Positions 51,108 to 61,164 of a stretch of 64,000 nt of DNA are shown here, one piece after another. The position numbers were made by a program, and so were the translations under genes. Numbering within the stretch: the stretch's first letter is position 1; each line of letters starts with the position of its first letter. The DNA is taken from the NCBI GenBank assembly GCA_963669435.1, contig OY770025.1:1426001-1490000 (forward strand), read 5' to 3'. The notes under the pieces were generated by a model that saw nothing but the letters and a program-made list of their open reading frames with translations, ran no database searches and had not been told where the DNA came from. This DNA is from CALJFL01 sp963669435. GTDB lineage: Bacteria > Pseudomonadota > Gammaproteobacteria > Pseudomonadales > Halieaceae.

Positions 51108-51227
51108 ACCCCCTCACATACCTCAGCCTGTCAATGTAGACAAACCGACGCTCGCGGCGCCAAATCTCGCCAGTGGTCTATACTTCTAGATAACTTTGCA
51201 TGACCCGAAGGGTTGGTTGGTGTGTCC

Positions 51228-54200
51228 ATGGATAGACCCAACCAGGGGGTAACACGGTTGAGTTTCAGAACGAGCGCCATTCTCGGGACGACCTGCCTGT
51301 GTCTCGGATTTAGCTCACCAGGTTCGTCACAGAGCCCGGTTGCGCAAGCCACCAGCCGGGCAGACCTGCAAGAACTCGCTCAGCGACTGCAAACCCTCCA
51401 CCAGCGCGACCAGAAATCTGCCCGGGACTGGGCAGCCCAGGCTGGAGTACCACTACGGCGCGAGCTTCCAAACGGCAAGATCCTGGAATTGCAGCGTCTC
51501 GGGCCAAATGGTAGCCCCCTGTTTTACCTCACCTACAATACCGATGCTGCTGACAGTGTTAGTACCGACGAGGTATGGCCGGGGGGCGCAAGCGGTCTGT
51601 CGCTGACCGGCGCAGGCCTGACTGTAGGTGAATGGGATGGCGGCGCAGTTCTGGTTGACCACCCGGAATTTGAAGGTCGCGCTACTCAGGCCGACGGCGC
51701 CACAGAAATCAGCGACCACGCTACCCACGTTGCCGGCACACTGATCGCTGCCGGCAATGGCAACTACCCCACCGCCCGGGGTATGGCGTATGCGGCAAAT
51801 CTCGACGCACATGACTGGAACAACGATGACACCGAAATGGCGGCGGCTGCCGCCAGTGGTTTGCTGTTGTCGAATCACTCCTATGGTATCGCTGCAGGTT
51901 GGATCTACCTGGGCGGAGCGCCACCCGACGGTTGGTGGTGGATTGGCGGCACCGGGGACGAGGATCCCAATTTCGGCTACTACGATTCCCAGAGCCAGAC
52001 CTGGGACCAGATCGCGTTCAACGCACCCTATTACCTGATCGTAAAAGCGGCGGGCAATGATCGCTGGGATATCGGGCCTCAGCCCGAAGAGGAATACACG
52101 ATCGTGGACCAGGGGGGGAACCCCCTGTCGACCTCGACTGTCAGCCGTCCCGCGGATTGTGCGCCCGCAGGCTATGACTGCCTGCCCACTGCCAGCGTCG
52201 CCAAGAACATTTTAACGATAGGGTCGGTAGAAGATGTCATAGGTGGCTACAACACACTGGCCGGGCCCGCCAGCGTGCAGATCTCCGGGTTCAGCAGTTG
52301 GGGCCCGACGGACGATGGGCGCATTAAGCCCGACCTGGTCGGCAATGGCTGGTTACTGTGGTCAACCTATGGCCAGAACCCCTACTACACGGCAGCCCTG
52401 GGTACCTCCATGGCAGCACCCAACGTGACAGGTTCACTGCTACTGCTGCAACAGCACTACGAAAACCTGCACGGGCCCGACCAGTTTATGACTGCGGCCA
52501 CCTTGAAAGCATTGGCCATACACACGGCGGATGAAACCGGACCCGCCGACGGGCCGGATTACACCTATGGATGGGGTCTGCTGAACACGCAAAAGGCAGC
52601 GGAGCTGATCAGCGAAGCCGACCTTTCCAGCGATCCCCCCCAGATCATTGAGGGAACTTTACTCAATGGCCAGACGCACAACTACAATATCAACGTAAGC
52701 GACAGCGATGTAACAGTAACTGCCACCCTGGTGTGGACCGATCCCCCGGGAACACCGGCGACCCCCCTGGTCGTCGACCCGCCAGACCTGATGTTAGTCA
52801 ATGACCTAAATTTGCGGATAAGCAGTGCCGGCGACACCTACTTCCCCTGGGCGCTGGATCCCAACGCACCGGCAGATCCGGCAACACAGGAAAACAACGA
52901 TCGCGACAACGTTGAGCAAGTCGAAATTTCCGGCGCCGCAGCGGGTAGCTACACCGTCACGGTCAGCCACGATGGCGCACTCACCAATGGCCAACAACAT
53001 TATTCATTGATCGTAAGTATTCAACCGCCTCCACCCGTATCCCAGGGTTTGTTGATCAATGAGGATTTTTCCGGCGGCTTGCCGGCCGGATGGAGTATCG
53101 AAACCGACTACGGGATTTCCTGGACGATTAACGATCCGATTCCCGGGGATGATCGGCTGGATAACCTGACCGGTGGAAGTGGAAAGTTTGCCATCGCAAA
53201 CAGCGGCCTCTCCGCTCCAGCGACAAGCACTTCTCTGGTCACCCCTGAATTTGACCTTTCCGGTGTGGATCAAGTTTCTCTTCAGTTTCTTAGTTTCTTT
53301 TGCCAGTGGGACTCCGAAACTGGTTGGGTCGAGCTAAGTACCGACGGCGGTGTCACCTGGAATACCCGCTGGCAACGCCCCGGGTTTGGCGGCTGCACCG
53401 CCAACTCACTGGTGAATCTGGATCTAAGCGCGCAACTCGCTGGTGAGCCAAACGCCAAAATCCGGTTCCGCTACCAAACCTACTTCAATAACGAAGGGGA
53501 AAACTGGCAGATAGATAATGTTGAACTCGAAGTATTCGGCGACGGCCCGCCCCCACCGCCTCCACCGCCGCCGGATACAGACCCGCCTGGGCAAACCGAC
53601 AATCCGCTACCGGAGAATGGCGCTACAGGCGTCGCTACCTCACCCACTTTGACCTGGGCGGCGGGACCGCTGGCGACATCGCACAACGTTTACCTGGGGA
53701 CCAGCAGCACCCTGGATAGTTCAGATGCAATGGGTAGCACCAGTGGCAACTCAATGGGTGCGGGACCGCTGGCATGGGACACCACCTACTTCTGGCGCGT
53801 TGACTCGGTGAACGATGATGGCGTCACGCCCGGTATCACATGGAACTTCACCACCGATTCAGCACCCGACACCTCAATCCATGTCGCCGGTCTCACCGGC
53901 TGGTCGGTGCCGGGGTCCAGGGGCGCCTGGGCACCCACCGTTACAGTGAGTACCGCAGACCAGGATGCCGCGCCGGCACAAGGTGTGACGGTACAGGGTA
54001 ACTGGAGTAGCGGCTCAGGAGACACCGCTTGCGTGACTTCCGCCGACGGCAGTTGCAGCCTCACTGGCCCCTCGTTGAAAAAACGCATCAACAACATCAC
54101 CTTCGAGGTGCTCTCACTCAGCAAGTCGGGTTATAGCTACGACACCGCTTCCAATTCGGCCAGCAGTGTGCTCATCAACAAAGATGATGTTAACCAGGAC

Positions 54201-54743
54201 CTGCAGCCCATAGCAGTGAATGACAGTTACACCACCGAAGCGGGCCAGGAACTTACCGGTAATGTGCTTGATAACGACGACCAGGGCGATGGGCCGGCAA
54301 CTATCAATAGCAATTCAAATCCGGCAAATGGCGCTTTAGTGCTGCAAGTCGACGGTAGCTTCAGTTACCAACCGGATCCTGGGTTTACCGAGGGGAATGA
54401 CGGTTTCAGCTACACCATTATCGATAGCGATGGTGATAGCAGCGGGACTGCCAACGTTTCCATCGCGGTTACTTCCGAACCGCCGCCACCTCCCAGCGAG
54501 TTGTCAGTTACCGCCCGGCCCTTTAAACGCAAAGGCGTCCAACACGTGGAACTGACATGGGAAAACTTTTCGGGGGCACAGGTTGCAGTAAGCAGAGATG
54601 GTTCACCGATTTTCGGAGGGGCCACTGCTAACGACAATGCCGAAACCGACAACATAGGAGTAAAAGGCGGCGGCCAAACCTATAATTACCAGGTCTGCGA
54701 AATACCGGCAGGCCCGTGTGCTTCAGCGTCTGCGAGTTTCTAA
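51228..54743 (+). CDS. Multidomain secreted S8 serine protease
   Basis: A protein of about 1171 residues with a signal peptide. The subtilase domain has VGEWDGGAVLVDHPEF (Asp), DHATHVAGTLIA (His) and GTSMAAPNVTGS (Ser, near residue 395). After it come a proprotein-convertase-like beta domain, a MAM/lectin-like region with CQWDSETGWVELSTDGG, and a poly-Pro linker near residue 775. A fibronectin-like repeat (DNPLPENGATGVATSPT) and a cadherin-like AVNDSYTTEAGQELTGNVLDND segment follow. The last residues are a short FN3-like domain. It has no sorting tail that I recognise. Start ATG 51228. Its stop codon overlaps the stop of the opposing DUF427 gene. Confidence 0.9.
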   Translation: MDRPNQGVTRLSFRTSAILGTTCLCLGFSSPGSSQSPVAQATSRADLQELAQRLQTLHQRDQKSARDWAAQAGVPLRRELPNGKILELQRLGPNGSPLFYLTYNTDAADSVSTDEVWPGGASGLSLTGAGLTVGEWDGGAVLVDHPEFEGRATQADGATEISDHATHVAGTLIAAGNGNYPTARGMAYAANLDAHDWNNDDTEMAAAAASGLLLSNHSYGIAAGWIYLGGAPPDGWWWIGGTGDEDPNFGYYDSQSQTWDQIAFNAPYYLIVKAAGNDRWDIGPQPEEEYTIVDQGGNPLSTSTVSRPADCAPAGYDCLPTASVAKNILTIGSVEDVIGGYNTLAGPASVQISGFSSWGPTDDGRIKPDLVGNGWLLWSTYGQNPYYTAALGTSMAAPNVTGSLLLLQQHYENLHGPDQFMTAATLKALAIHTADETGPADGPDYTYGWGLLNTQKAAELISEADLSSDPPQIIEGTLLNGQTHNYNINVSDSDVTVTATLVWTDPPGTPATPLVVDPPDLMLVNDLNLRISSAGDTYFPWALDPNAPADPATQENNDRDNVEQVEISGAAAGSYTVTVSHDGALTNGQQHYSLIVSIQPPPPVSQGLLINEDFSGGLPAGWSIETDYGISWTINDPIPGDDRLDNLTGGSGKFAIANSGLSAPATSTSLVTPEFDLSGVDQVSLQFLSFFCQWDSETGWVELSTDGGVTWNTRWQRPGFGGCTANSLVNLDLSAQLAGEPNAKIRFRYQTYFNNEGENWQIDNVELEVFGDGPPPPPPPPPDTDPPGQTDNPLPENGATGVATSPTLTWAAGPLATSHNVYLGTSSTLDSSDAMGSTSGNSMGAGPLAWDTTYFWRVDSVNDDGVTPGITWNFTTDSAPDTSIHVAGLTGWSVPGSRGAWAPTVTVSTADQDAAPAQGVTVQGNWSSGSGDTACVTSADGSCSLTGPSLKKRINNITFEVLSLSKSGYSYDTASNSASSVLINKDDVNQDLQPIAVNDSYTTEAGQELTGNVLDNDDQGDGPATINSNSNPANGALVLQVDGSFSYQPDPGFTEGNDGFSYTIIDSDGDSSGTANVSIAVTSEPPPPPSELSVTARPFKRKGVQHVELTWENFSGAQVAVSRDGSPIFGGATANDNAETDNIGVKGGGQTYNYQVCEIPAGPCASASASF

Positions 54744-55018
54744 GAAACTGTCACCCCACGCCAGAAGGCGACTCTACCCGTGATTTGACTAGCGGCCTCC
54801 TTGGAGCTTGCGTAATACCAGGCCGCATCGGTATTGGTTTGGCCGTCCACGGTAATTGAAAAGTAGCTGGCGTCGCCCTTCCAGGGACAATGTGTGCTGG
54901 TGTTGCTGGGCTGAAAATATGCCTCCACCAACGAGTCACGGGGAAAATAATGATTGCCCTCGACGACCACCGTGTCTTCACTTTCCGCGATTGTGACGCC
55001 ATTCCAAACTGCTTTCAT
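54740..55018 (-). CDS. DUF427 protein
   Basis: A 92-residue protein with the DUF427 pattern: KAVWNGVTIAES, YFPRDSLVEAYFQPS, STHCPWKGDASYFSI and AAWYY. The CPWKG motif is characteristic. The family fold is a small beta-barrel with unknown activity. It is convergent with the S8 protease; the TAA of one and the TAG of the other share two bases. ATG 55018 is used. Confidence 0.87.
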   Translation of the reverse strand: MKAVWNGVTIAESEDTVVVEGNHYFPRDSLVEAYFQPSNTSTHCPWKGDASYFSITVDGQTNTDAAWYYASSKEAASQITGRVAFWRGVTVS

Positions 55019-55076
55019 CAACACAACCCTTCGTTAAATACGGCTCAATCCAGATCAAAACCACCCGACGTGGATA

Positions 55077-55406
55077 TCAGGTAGTTACTTCATCAATAGA
55101 GGCACTGTGAAACCAGGTCTCTGGCTCGTCGCCCCGATAACCTGCCAATACAGAGCTATGGACAATACCCGCGCGGAGGTCGACATACAGTGTCACAAAG
55201 CCCTGAGCCTCGGGCTCATGCCAGTTGACGAAATACCGTTCGTCACCAAGGTCACGAGCGTGGTAGAGGAAGTCGCTGCCTGACTCACCTTGCAGGGCGC
55301 CGGCAATCCATTCAAAACTGATGCGTCCACCGCCCAGCGAGACACGTACGGTTCCCAGTTCCGGGTAGGTGTAGGTAAGAACCTTGCCATCCAAATCATC
55401 CGTCAT
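55077..55406 (-). CDS. MoaF-like protein
   Basis: A 109-residue protein that resembles the MoaF-like (molybdenum-cofactor biosynthesis F) domain. Features are LTYTYPELGTVRVSLGGG, FLYHARDLGDERYFVNWHEP and GFVTLYVDLRAGIVHSS. The family is named by context and its reaction is not established. It follows the DUF427 gene's neighbour position on the same strand, with 58 bp between. Start ATG 55406; the frame extends ten codons upstream. Confidence 0.72.
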   Translation of the reverse strand: MTDDLDGKVLTYTYPELGTVRVSLGGGRISFEWIAGALQGESGSDFLYHARDLGDERYFVNWHEPEAQGFVTLYVDLRAGIVHSSVLAGYRGDEPETWFHSASIDEVTT

Positions 55407-55575
55407 TGCGCCTAACCCTGTTGCGATTAACCTCAACCGAGCCTACAGGCAAGCCCACCCTACCGCAACGACACAGCAATCGGGAACTGCGATTAAGTTG
55501 CCGAGAAAACATGATCACTACCCGCACGTGCCGCTTCAGGGTAAGCTCTGCGAGTCTCACGAATAAGGAAACCAT

Positions 55576-56421
55576 GTGAAACTATTAATCAGCGTGATTT
55601 TACTCGGCGCAGTCCTGGCATTTGCCGGCAGCGACCATGGGCTACTACTGGGCCCCCTACCCCTGTTTGCAGCCTGTGTGCTATTGGCGTTTGTTATTCA
55701 GTGGCTGGCATTTATCCCCGCCTACCTGGCGCAAACCGAGCATTATTACGACCTCACGGGGTCACTCACTTATTTATCGGTAACCCTGATGGCATTACTG
55801 CTGGGCAACAGCAGTGACCCGCGCTCAATCATACTGGCGGTTCTGATCATTGTATGGGCGGTCAGGTTGGGCAGTTTCCTGTTCCTGCGTATCAGTCAGG
55901 ATGGCTCAGATTCACGCTTCGACAAAATCAAACCCGATCCAGTCCGGTTTTTGGGTACCTGGTCTTTACAGGGGCTCTGGGTGTCAATGACCGCGGCCTG
56001 CGCGCTAGCTGCCATGACGTCCAACGAAGTAAAACCAATGTCCTGGCTCGAAGCGATTGGCCTGGGACTGTGGTTGTTGGGTTTCACCGTTGAAGTGGTG
56101 GCGGATCGGCAAAAACGCGTGTTCCGCGAGCAACACGGCTCCGGCAAATTTATTAACACCGGACTGTGGTCAATCTCCCGACACCCCAATTACCTCGGTG
56201 AAATTACCCTGTGGCTGGGTGTGGCATTGTTGGCCTTTCCTGTACTACAAGGCTGGCAGTGGTTGACCGCCATATCTCCCGTTTTCGTGTACCTGCTCCT
56301 GACCAGGGTCAGCGGCGTGCCTCTGTTGGAAAAAAAATCGGACAAGCGCTGGGGCGACGACCCCGACTACATGGCCTATAAGGCAAAAACGCCGGAGCTG
56401 TTCCCGCGGCTGGGGGGCTGA
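55576..56421 (+). CDS. DUF1295 (steroid-5-alpha-reductase-like) membrane protein
   Basis: A 281-residue membrane protein with about six to seven helices. The C-terminal GKFINTGLWSISRHPNYLGEI (near residues 188-208) and a later KKSDKRWGDDPDYMAYK match DUF1295/ICMT-like reductases. Members reduce sterol-type or acyl double bonds, but the substrate is unknown here. The start is GTG 55576; the overlapping ATG at 55574 is immediately followed by a stop. AAGGAAACC is the ribosome site. Confidence 0.88.
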   Translation: MKLLISVILLGAVLAFAGSDHGLLLGPLPLFAACVLLAFVIQWLAFIPAYLAQTEHYYDLTGSLTYLSVTLMALLLGNSSDPRSIILAVLIIVWAVRLGSFLFLRISQDGSDSRFDKIKPDPVRFLGTWSLQGLWVSMTAACALAAMTSNEVKPMSWLEAIGLGLWLLGFTVEVVADRQKRVFREQHGSGKFINTGLWSISRHPNYLGEITLWLGVALLAFPVLQGWQWLTAISPVFVYLLLTRVSGVPLLEKKSDKRWGDDPDYMAYKAKTPELFPRLGG

Positions 56422-56447
56422 CAGGCCTGGAGCCAAAGCCTGGCAGC

Positions 56448-57617
56448 TCAAACCTGCTGCAATAACTCCAGGGGCTCCATACCCAGCGCCCTGCGAAAGG
56501 TATTGTGGTAGTGGTGCAGAGGGGGCTCGTTGCGACCGAAAATCACGTGATCTATGAGCCCGGACTCCAGCGCTTTCTGGGTGGTCACCGCGGTTGCATA
56601 GTCCTCTGATTCCACCACATCGCCAAAGGCTTCGGCACGAAATTTCAGCATCTCCGGGTCCTGGGCCAACATCTCCCGGTCGAAGTAAAATCCGAGCCGT
56701 GACACCGAACGCCCGGGCTCACCTGGCACCGGGTAGACGCGCACCATGGTCAACCCGGCCGGCCCCACGTTCAAAATCACATTGGGGAAAATAAAATAAA
56801 CCGGGAAGCCTCCGATATTAATCCGCCACTGCTCCTCCGGGAGTTTGGCATACTCGTCGATCTGGCGGGTACACAGGATCATGCGGTGGTTGCGCTCAAA
56901 GCTGTGATAGGCGAGAACGTCGCCGTGAAACACTGTGGCCAGCGTGTCCCGGTGAAGTCGCTTGAAGTGATAGGTTTCACCAAAGGTATCCGTAGCCAAC
57001 TTCCAGTTCAGGCGCATGTCGTAGGTGGTTTCATCGGCGAGCATCAACTGACCGAAATTCCAGGATTCCATATCCTCAGCCAGCCCCTGCATCAGATACT
57101 CTGGATCAATTTCGCCCTGCGGGTCGGGGTGCACCCACAGAAAACCACGGTCCTCTACTGCAGGTAACTCGATAAGCCCATGGCAGGATTTATCGACCTG
57201 GCCAAAGTGCTCATTCATGGGAATTGCGCTCAGCGCACCGTCAGCCGTGTAGGTCCAGGCGTGAAAGGGGCAGGAGAAACGACTTTTTACACCCCGGCGC
57301 TGCCTCTCAAGCATACTACCCCGATGGCGGCAGCTATTCAGGAACGCCCGGAACACGCCGGCCTCATCCCGCGTCGCCAGCACCTCTGTACCAAAGTCGC
57401 CCAGGGTCACGAAACTGCCGGGTTCCGGGAGTTCGCCACTCAAGCCTATAAGCTGCGGATGGTGGGTGAAGAAGGTCTGCCATTCCTGCTCTGCCCGCTG
57501 TGGGCAGGTATACGCCGTTGCAGGATTTTTACGCAAGCCACCGGCGTCTGCATTCACGCCCTCGGCCAGCTGCCGCTGTAGCTCCTTGAGCAGTTCCACC
57601 TGCAGCGCATGTTTCAC
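56448..57617 (-). CDS. Rieske aromatic-ring-hydroxylating dioxygenase alpha subunit
   Basis: A 389-residue protein. The Rieske 2Fe-2S site is CRHRG and CPFHAWTY (about residues 91-116). The mononuclear iron site is in ETYHFKRLHRDT near 215-226, with the Asp ligand expected later. No small-subunit gene is nearby, as in oxygenases of the alpha-only type (carnitine, glycine betaine or related oxygenases). The start is GTG 57617 with GAGGAGG upstream. It follows the SDR gene on the same strand after 63 bp. It should hydroxylate or demethylate a substrate that the SDR then handles. Confidence 0.9.
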   Translation of the reverse strand: MKHALQVELLKELQRQLAEGVNADAGGLRKNPATAYTCPQRAEQEWQTFFTHHPQLIGLSGELPEPGSFVTLGDFGTEVLATRDEAGVFRAFLNSCRHRGSMLERQRRGVKSRFSCPFHAWTYTADGALSAIPMNEHFGQVDKSCHGLIELPAVEDRGFLWVHPDPQGEIDPEYLMQGLAEDMESWNFGQLMLADETTYDMRLNWKLATDTFGETYHFKRLHRDTLATVFHGDVLAYHSFERNHRMILCTRQIDEYAKLPEEQWRINIGGFPVYFIFPNVILNVGPAGLTMVRVYPVPGEPGRSVSRLGFYFDREMLAQDPEMLKFRAEAFGDVVESEDYATAVTTQKALESGLIDHVIFGRNEPPLHHYHNTFRRALGMEPLELLQQV

Positions 57618-57680
57618 TGAGACCTCCTCACCACCCGAACTAGCCCGTCAGAAATTGCGCGGGTCAGCACACTCCCTACC

Positions 57681-58514
57681 CTATGACTCGGCAGCCGCTC
57701 GATTCCTGTACTTTTCCTTGTTCTTGGCACCCTTGGCGTACAAGGATGGACGAATCTTGCGGCGCAACCAGGGGAACAGATAACTGATCGTGGTTAGCAC
57801 GCCGCTGACCGCGGGCATCGAAATCTCCACTGTCTCACCCCTGGCAATCGACAACACCGCTTCGGCGACTTCTTCCGCCGTGCTCATGGGTTGGGAATAA
57901 ACGATGTCCTCAACCTCGTCGATGCTATCCATAATAAAGCCGGTATCAATCGGCCCGGGTGATACCACACCGACATAGATACCGGTATCTCGCAGTTCAT
58001 CCGCCAGGGAATAGGTGAAAGCGCGCAGTCCGGCCTTGGTCGAGGCATAGGTGGCAGCGCCCTGCAGGGGCGCACGACCGGCCAACGAGCCCACCATCAC
58101 CACAGCGCCGCCGCCCGACGCACGCATGTGCGGCAACGCCAACCCGGTTAAGTAAATTGGCGAACGCAGGTTTACATCTACCATCTGCGCCATGTTCTGG
58201 GCCGTCTGGCCCTCAAAATCGCCACGGTGATGCAGGCCGGCATTGTTAACCAGTACGTGCAATGCCCCAAACTTTTCCATAACGGCCTGAACCAGGTCTT
58301 CGCTCGCCGAGGCGCTGGCCACATCCATGGCCACGGTCATCACTTCAGTCTGAGCCCGCAGGGTGTCTGCAAAAGTATTTAGTGCCTCTTCTCCGCGCGC
58401 CACCAACACCAGTTTTGAACCCAGGGACGCAAACAAGCGTGCGCAGGCGGCACCGACGCCAGCGGATGCTCCGGTTATAACGACGACTTTGTCTTTGAAG
58501 GAAGTTGCGTTCAT
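57681..58514 (-). CDS. SDR oxidoreductase
   Basis: A 277-residue classical short-chain dehydrogenase. It has TGASAGVG (about 14-21), NNAG near 91, Ser in VMVGSLAG and the Tyr/Lys pair in AATYASTKAG. The C-terminus has LFPWLRRKIRPSLYAKG, a hydrophobic/basic extension that could associate with membrane. It is divergent from the FAD oxidoreductase and upstream of the Rieske oxygenase. Substrate unknown. Confidence 0.9.
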   Translation of the reverse strand: MNATSFKDKVVVITGASAGVGAACARLFASLGSKLVLVARGEEALNTFADTLRAQTEVMTVAMDVASASASEDLVQAVMEKFGALHVLVNNAGLHHRGDFEGQTAQNMAQMVDVNLRSPIYLTGLALPHMRASGGGAVVMVGSLAGRAPLQGAATYASTKAGLRAFTYSLADELRDTGIYVGVVSPGPIDTGFIMDSIDEVEDIVYSQPMSTAEEVAEAVLSIARGETVEISMPAVSGVLTTISYLFPWLRRKIRPSLYAKGAKNKEKYRNRAAAES

Positions 58515-58699
58515 ATAGTTCTCACGTTGTTATCAAAAATTATGGAAGGTTACGAAGAGTACTGAAGTAATTTGAAATTGGTATCCGTCTTGCAGCGCGG
58601 TACGCGTGAAAAAGCCACAAACAGTGATTCTAGCGGAATTGGTGTCTTGTCGCAGGCCCGATGCTTATCCCTATAATAGCCGACAGGAGGTACCTCACT

Positions 58700-59959
58700 G
58701 TGAACAACCAGGGACAGCACATCATCATCTGCGGAGCCGGTATAGCCGGTGTCGCCGCCGCCTACTACCTGCAACGCGCGGAACCACAACTGCAAATCAC
58801 CCTGCTGGATAAATTGGCGCCCCTGTCGCTGACCACGGCCTGCTCGGGCGAGAACTTTCGTGAATACTGGCCTCAGCCTTCCATGAATGCCTTCGCGGCG
58901 CGCAGCATGGAACTCATGCGCGAGCTCAAGGAGCGACATGGTGACCACTTTAAAATGGCCTATACCGGCTACGAGTTTGTCAGCAGGAATCCGGACTCGG
59001 ATATTTTCGGCGCCGGTGACACCGTGGACCCTGACGCCTTCGAGACCATCCCCGCTGAAGCCATAGCGCTGTCCCGACCCTACCTGGCGCCCGAGATTAC
59101 TCGCATCGTAAGGGCAAAACGCGCGGGAGCGCTCGATGTATACGCCCTGGGTTCACTGTTGTTGGCCCAGAGCAGGGCGCTGGGGGTGAAGGTTCGACAG
59201 GCTGAAGTGACAAATCTTCAGGAGAATACCAACGGGATAGCAGTGACCTTAGCAGACGGTGAGATTCTCGTTGCCGATCAACTGGTTCTGGCAGCAGGTC
59301 CGTTTGTCGCCCACCTTGCCGGGCTACTCAATATTCCTTTGCCCATCAGCAACGTGAAGCAGCAGAAGTTTGTGATCGCCGACCCGCTGAAGATCGTGCC
59401 GCGCGATATGCCCTTCACTATTTATGGCGATACCCAGTACCTCCCGTGGACCGAAGAAGAAAGGCAACTATTGGAACAGGACAGCGACTTCGCGCACCTG
59501 CTGGAAGAGTTGCCCGCGGGCCTGCATATCAAACCGGAAGGGACAGACCAGATAAAACTGGGCTGGGCATTCAATCGCACCGAGGAGCAACCCCGGTGGC
59601 AAGGGTCAGCCGACGACCAGTTCGTGGAGATTGTACTGCGCGGCGCCACACGCTTTATCCCCGCGCTACAGGCCTACGTGGAGAAAACACCCCCGGTGGC
59701 CGCGATGTTCGCCGGCTACTACACACGCACCACCGAGAACCTGCCCTTGATAGGCCAACTCAGGCCCCGCCTTCACATTGTTGGAGCGCTGGCCGGTTAC
59801 GGCACCATGACGGCCTGCGCGGCCGGAGAACTGTGCGCTGATGTTGTGCTCGAAAAACCTGGGCTGCCGGAGTATGCCCGCTGGTTTGCGCCGGGCAGGT
59901 ACCGCGACGCAGAAATAATGGAGAGCCTGGCCGCGGTGACCAGCGACGGCCAACTGTAA
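58700..59959 (+). CDS. FAD-dependent amine/amino-acid oxidoreductase (DAO family)
   Basis: A 419-residue protein. The FAD motif is IIICGAGIAGVAAAYYLQ (residues 8-25) and the C-terminal half has TENLPLIGQL and GYGTMTACAAGELCAD. The layout is that of D-amino-acid dehydrogenase/glycine oxidase-like enzymes. The start is GTG 58700, ten bases after AGGAGG. The frame extends upstream to 58661 but without a good start. It is divergent from the SDR/Rieske pair, so these may share a regulated promoter region. Confidence 0.88.
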   Translation: MNNQGQHIIICGAGIAGVAAAYYLQRAEPQLQITLLDKLAPLSLTTACSGENFREYWPQPSMNAFAARSMELMRELKERHGDHFKMAYTGYEFVSRNPDSDIFGAGDTVDPDAFETIPAEAIALSRPYLAPEITRIVRAKRAGALDVYALGSLLLAQSRALGVKVRQAEVTNLQENTNGIAVTLADGEILVADQLVLAAGPFVAHLAGLLNIPLPISNVKQQKFVIADPLKIVPRDMPFTIYGDTQYLPWTEEERQLLEQDSDFAHLLEELPAGLHIKPEGTDQIKLGWAFNRTEEQPRWQGSADDQFVEIVLRGATRFIPALQAYVEKTPPVAAMFAGYYTRTTENLPLIGQLRPRLHIVGALAGYGTMTACAAGELCADVVLEKPGLPEYARWFAPGRYRDAEIMESLAAVTSDGQL

Positions 59960-60137
59960 GAGCTACTGAGGTGAAATAAACCCACGAGCTGCTATTCTCA
60001 ATTGGCCTACATGTGGGCATGCGTCGCAAGATATCAATCCGAAACGCAATCCGAGCATCTGCTGGTCTCGGTCATTTTGCCGCTGATATGCTCTGACGTG
60101 AATAGCTCCGTCCTTTACAAAAGTATCTACTTGCTGG

Positions 60138-60151
60138 CTGCCGAAAGGCAG
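60138..60151 (+). other. GNRA-capped hairpin in the AKR leader
   Basis: CTGCC-GAAA-GGCAG, a 5-bp stem with a GAAA tetraloop, lies 40 bp before the aldo/keto reductase start in a 230-bp gap. It is a stable small RNA fold; no known regulator is assigned. Confidence 0.35.
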
Positions 60152-60190
60152 GCTGATTAAGCTCACATAACTACGCTTGAAGAGACAACT

Positions 60191-61144
60191 ATGAAGAAAA
60201 TCCAATTGGGCACCCAGGGCCTGGAAATTTCCGAACTGGGGCTGGGCTGCATGGGTATGTCCGAGTTTTACGGCGATGCGGACGAAGCAGAAAACCTCGC
60301 GACGCTGCAGCGTGCACTGGAGCTGGGAATTACTTTCTGGGATACCTCGGACATGTATGGCCCCTACACCAACGAGGTATTGCTGGGCAAAGTGCTGGAC
60401 AGTCGCCGCGACGAGATCCAGCTTGCCACCAAGTTCGGCATCGTTCGCGATGAAGACGGCGACATGGGTCTGAACAGCAGACCGGAGCATGTGCACGCCG
60501 CCTGCGATGCTTCCCTGAAAAGACTGGGCATTGAGACCATCGACCTTTACTACCAACACCGTGTTGATCCAGGAGTGCCCATAGAGGAAACCGTGGGTGC
60601 AATGGCCGACCTGGTGAAGGCGGGCAAGATTCGCTACCTGGGCCTGTCCGAGGCCACCCCGGAGCAGTTGCGCAGGGCAAGCGCCGAGGCACCTATCAGC
60701 GCGCTGCAAACGGAATATTCATTGTGGTCCCGGGAAGTCGAGGACGAGATACTGCCCACCACCCGCGAGCTGGGTATCGGGTTTGTCGCCTACAGCCCGC
60801 TGGGGCGCGGCTTCCTGACAGGCAATATCGCCTCACGCGATGATCTCGACGACGACGACTGGCGCCTTGCCAATCCACGGTTCAGTGGCGACAACCTGGC
60901 GCAAAACCTGGCACTGGCGGAAACCGTCAAAAACCTGGCGGCGGAGAAAGGTGTCAGTCCAGCGCAGCTATCCCTGGCCTGGGTGTTGGGCCGTGGTGAG
61001 GATGTTACCGCCATTCCAGGTACCAAGCGCATAAAGTATCTGGAAGACAATGCCGGAGCCGTGGACATTACGTTGGGTGAAGACGAACTCGCGCAGATCG
61101 ACGCCTTGTTTCCACAGGGTTCGGCGGCTGGCAGTCGCTACTGA
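60191..61144 (+). CDS. Aldo/keto reductase
   Basis: A 317-residue AKR. It has LGLGCMGMSEFYG (about 16-28), DTSDMYGPYTNE with the catalytic Asp/Tyr, and KFGI with Lys. QHRVDPGVPIEET supplies the His, and the NADP-binding IPGTKRIKYLEDN is near residue 276. The pattern fits the AKR13/YakC-like group that reduces small carbonyls. It has a simple leader with a small hairpin. It converges on the AraC regulator. Confidence 0.92.
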   Translation: MKKIQLGTQGLEISELGLGCMGMSEFYGDADEAENLATLQRALELGITFWDTSDMYGPYTNEVLLGKVLDSRRDEIQLATKFGIVRDEDGDMGLNSRPEHVHAACDASLKRLGIETIDLYYQHRVDPGVPIEETVGAMADLVKAGKIRYLGLSEATPEQLRRASAEAPISALQTEYSLWSREVEDEILPTTRELGIGFVAYSPLGRGFLTGNIASRDDLDDDDWRLANPRFSGDNLAQNLALAETVKNLAAEKGVSPAQLSLAWVLGRGEDVTAIPGTKRIKYLEDNAGAVDITLGEDELAQIDALFPQGSAAGSRY

Positions 61145-61164
61145 GCACCTGGTTGTTAGAGGGG

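Noticed and set aside
58550..58948. Minus-strand frame of 132 codons between the SDR and FAD genes
   Set aside because: It overlaps the start of the FAD oxidoreductase, whose ribosome site and FAD motif are clear, and has no features of its own.
59963..60709. Minus-strand frame of 248 codons opposite the aldo/keto reductase
   Set aside because: Antisense shadow; the plus-strand frame carries complete AKR motifs.
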